64,000 nt of DNA from an uncultured Propionimicrobium sp. (GTDB lineage: Bacteria; Actinomycetota; Actinomycetes; Propionibacteriales; Propionibacteriaceae), in assembly GCA_946221385.1 (NCBI GenBank), contig CAMIGX010000001.1:310001-374000 (forward strand), given 5' to 3'. The notes under the pieces are model-generated. The model was not told the DNA's origin, made no database searches, and saw only the letters and a program-made list of their open reading frames with translations. Position 1 is the first letter of the stretch. Each line of letters begins with the position of its first letter. This document shows positions 63,403-64,000 of this stretch, piece after piece. Both the position numbers and the translations under genes were made by a program.

Positions 63403-63799
63403 TCCTGAATCTTGGAAGCGAGCCAGCGGCGCCTACGCCGAAGCCGCTGACAAGATGGCAGCGCTCAAGGGCAAGGTAGCCAACACCGGTAAGGCTGGCG
63501 TCGGTGGTCCGACCCAAATCGACCAGGCGCTACAAGCTGTCTTGCCGCAGGTTCCAAACAACATCGACCGGGCAATCGAAGGGCTAGCCGCCGGTCTGAA
63601 ATCTGACTCGCTAGCCATGACTAAGACGTTGAAGACCTATCGCGACACCGAAGAGGGTCAGCGCGGCATCGTCGTCAAGCAAATGTTTGACGCCGGACGC
63701 GACATCGTCACCAAGGGCATCGGCGCGGTCGCGGGCAACCCGCAGCTGCTGCAAGCCGGCCAGAAATTGATTAGCGACGTCACGAAAGGAATCCGCTGA
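63377..63799 (+). CDS. EspC/WXG-like T7SS substrate, 140 aa
   Basis: Starts MSNASFKHDPESWKRASGAY. Helical hairpin protein: AEAADKMAALKGKV, then QIDQALQAVLPQVPNNIDRAIEGLAAGLKSDSLAMTKTLKTY. YxxxE (Tyr88 to Glu92, YRDTE) after the second helix is a type VII export tag. GGAAGGAAAG precedes the ATG. It starts inside the YbaB-like gene and its stop overlaps the next ATG, so the three are translationally coupled. It is like EspC-family partners that precede a toxin. Confidence 0.75.
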   Translation: MSNASFKHDPESWKRASGAYAEAADKMAALKGKVANTGKAGVGGPTQIDQALQAVLPQVPNNIDRAIEGLAAGLKSDSLAMTKTLKTYRDTEEGQRGIVVKQMFDAGRDIVTKGIGAVAGNPQLLQAGQKLISDVTKGIR

Positions 63800-64000
63800 T
63801 GGGCATCCCATTCCCCCCAGTGCTGGAGCAGGCCAAAGGCATGATGGGCGTGCAATATCCCGGCTCTGATGAGTTCATCTTGGCCCAGTCGGCCATGCAG
63901 TGGGGCCAGGTCGCTTTCGGCGCTGGCGACGCGACCAAGGACCTCGTGCTGGCTAACAAGCACATCCAAGACAACAACGAAGGCCCTGACGCAGCCGCCT
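63799..64000 (+). CDS. N-terminus of a probable T7SS polymorphic toxin (continues past window)
   Basis: 67 codons are visible: MGIPFPPVLEQAKGMMGVQYPGSDEFILAQSAMQWGQVAFGAGDATKDLVLANKHIQ. This MGI--PP-----------WP-GDE-----A--W form is the start of CpnT-like WXG domains of secreted toxins, where a C-terminal toxin domain follows several hundred residues on. The ATG overlaps the previous stop by one base. The toxin domain and any immunity gene lie outside the window. Confidence 0.65.
   Translation, partial: MGIPFPPVLEQAKGMMGVQYPGSDEFILAQSAMQWGQVAFGAGDATKDLVLANKHIQDNNEGPDAAA

Overview
The window looks like chromosomal DNA of an actinobacterium of the Propionibacteriaceae. The strongest evidence is a complete methylmalonyl-CoA carboxytransferase (transcarboxylase) operon with 5S, 12S and biotinyl 1.3S subunits (50631-54357, minus strand), the hallmark of the Wood-Werkman propionate cycle. 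Actinobacterial companions include a DUF3263 gene, a DUF4032 protein, an MMPL exporter, a SenX3/RegX3/PhoU phosphate-sensing locus, an MsiK-type shared sugar ATPase and type VII secretion (T7SS) substrates. The DNA is GC-rich. Many genes appear leaderless, with a TAnnnT -10 box 6-7 nt before an ATG or GTG start. The genus cannot be fixed from the sequence alone.

Layout: 1-16 kb is mostly housekeeping: manA, a tRNA-Thr, an MMPL exporter, a macrodomain protein, a DedA membrane protein, L-serine dehydratase, a Zymomonas-like pyruvate decarboxylase, the MsiK-type ATPase, metB, a DUF4032 protein, cysS and rlmB. At 15.9-17.0 kb lie two tandem SMI1/KNR4 genes. At 17.2-22.7 kb is a beta-fructoside uptake and hydrolysis operon (binding protein, two permeases, GH32) with a LacI regulator. 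At 22.75-32.3 kb is an accessory region: a type I restriction system whose hsdR is separated from hsdMS by a split mrr gene, an orphan antitoxin and a toxin-antitoxin pair, then a mosaic segment with broken genes around a ZIP transporter (zupT).

From 32.3 to 40.7 kb are glyA, a DUF2207 membrane protein, a zinc metallopeptidase, ispDF and senX3-regX3/phoU. At 40.7-43.6 kb is a three-gene cluster of probable T7SS substrates and a YbaB-like partner. gpmA follows, then a second sugar operon (LacI, binding protein, two permeases, GH13 glucosidase; 44.7-50.6 kb). Next are the transcarboxylase operon, asnB, ilvD, hipBA, a TIGR01777 epimerase-like gene, fba and a PH-like membrane protein. A second YbaB-like/EspC-like/T7SS-toxin-N-terminus module (62.6-64 kb) runs off the right edge.

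How it works together: both sugar importers lack an ATPase gene, so the MsiK-like protein at 9381-10481 probably powers both. Imported sugars would be cut by GH32 or GH13 enzymes and enter glycolysis (ManA, Fba and GpmA are encoded here). Pyruvate could then go to propionate through the transcarboxylase or be decarboxylated by the PDC-like enzyme. The least ordinary parts are the two parallel T7SS effector modules, the restriction/TA island with its split mrr, and the pyruvate decarboxylase.
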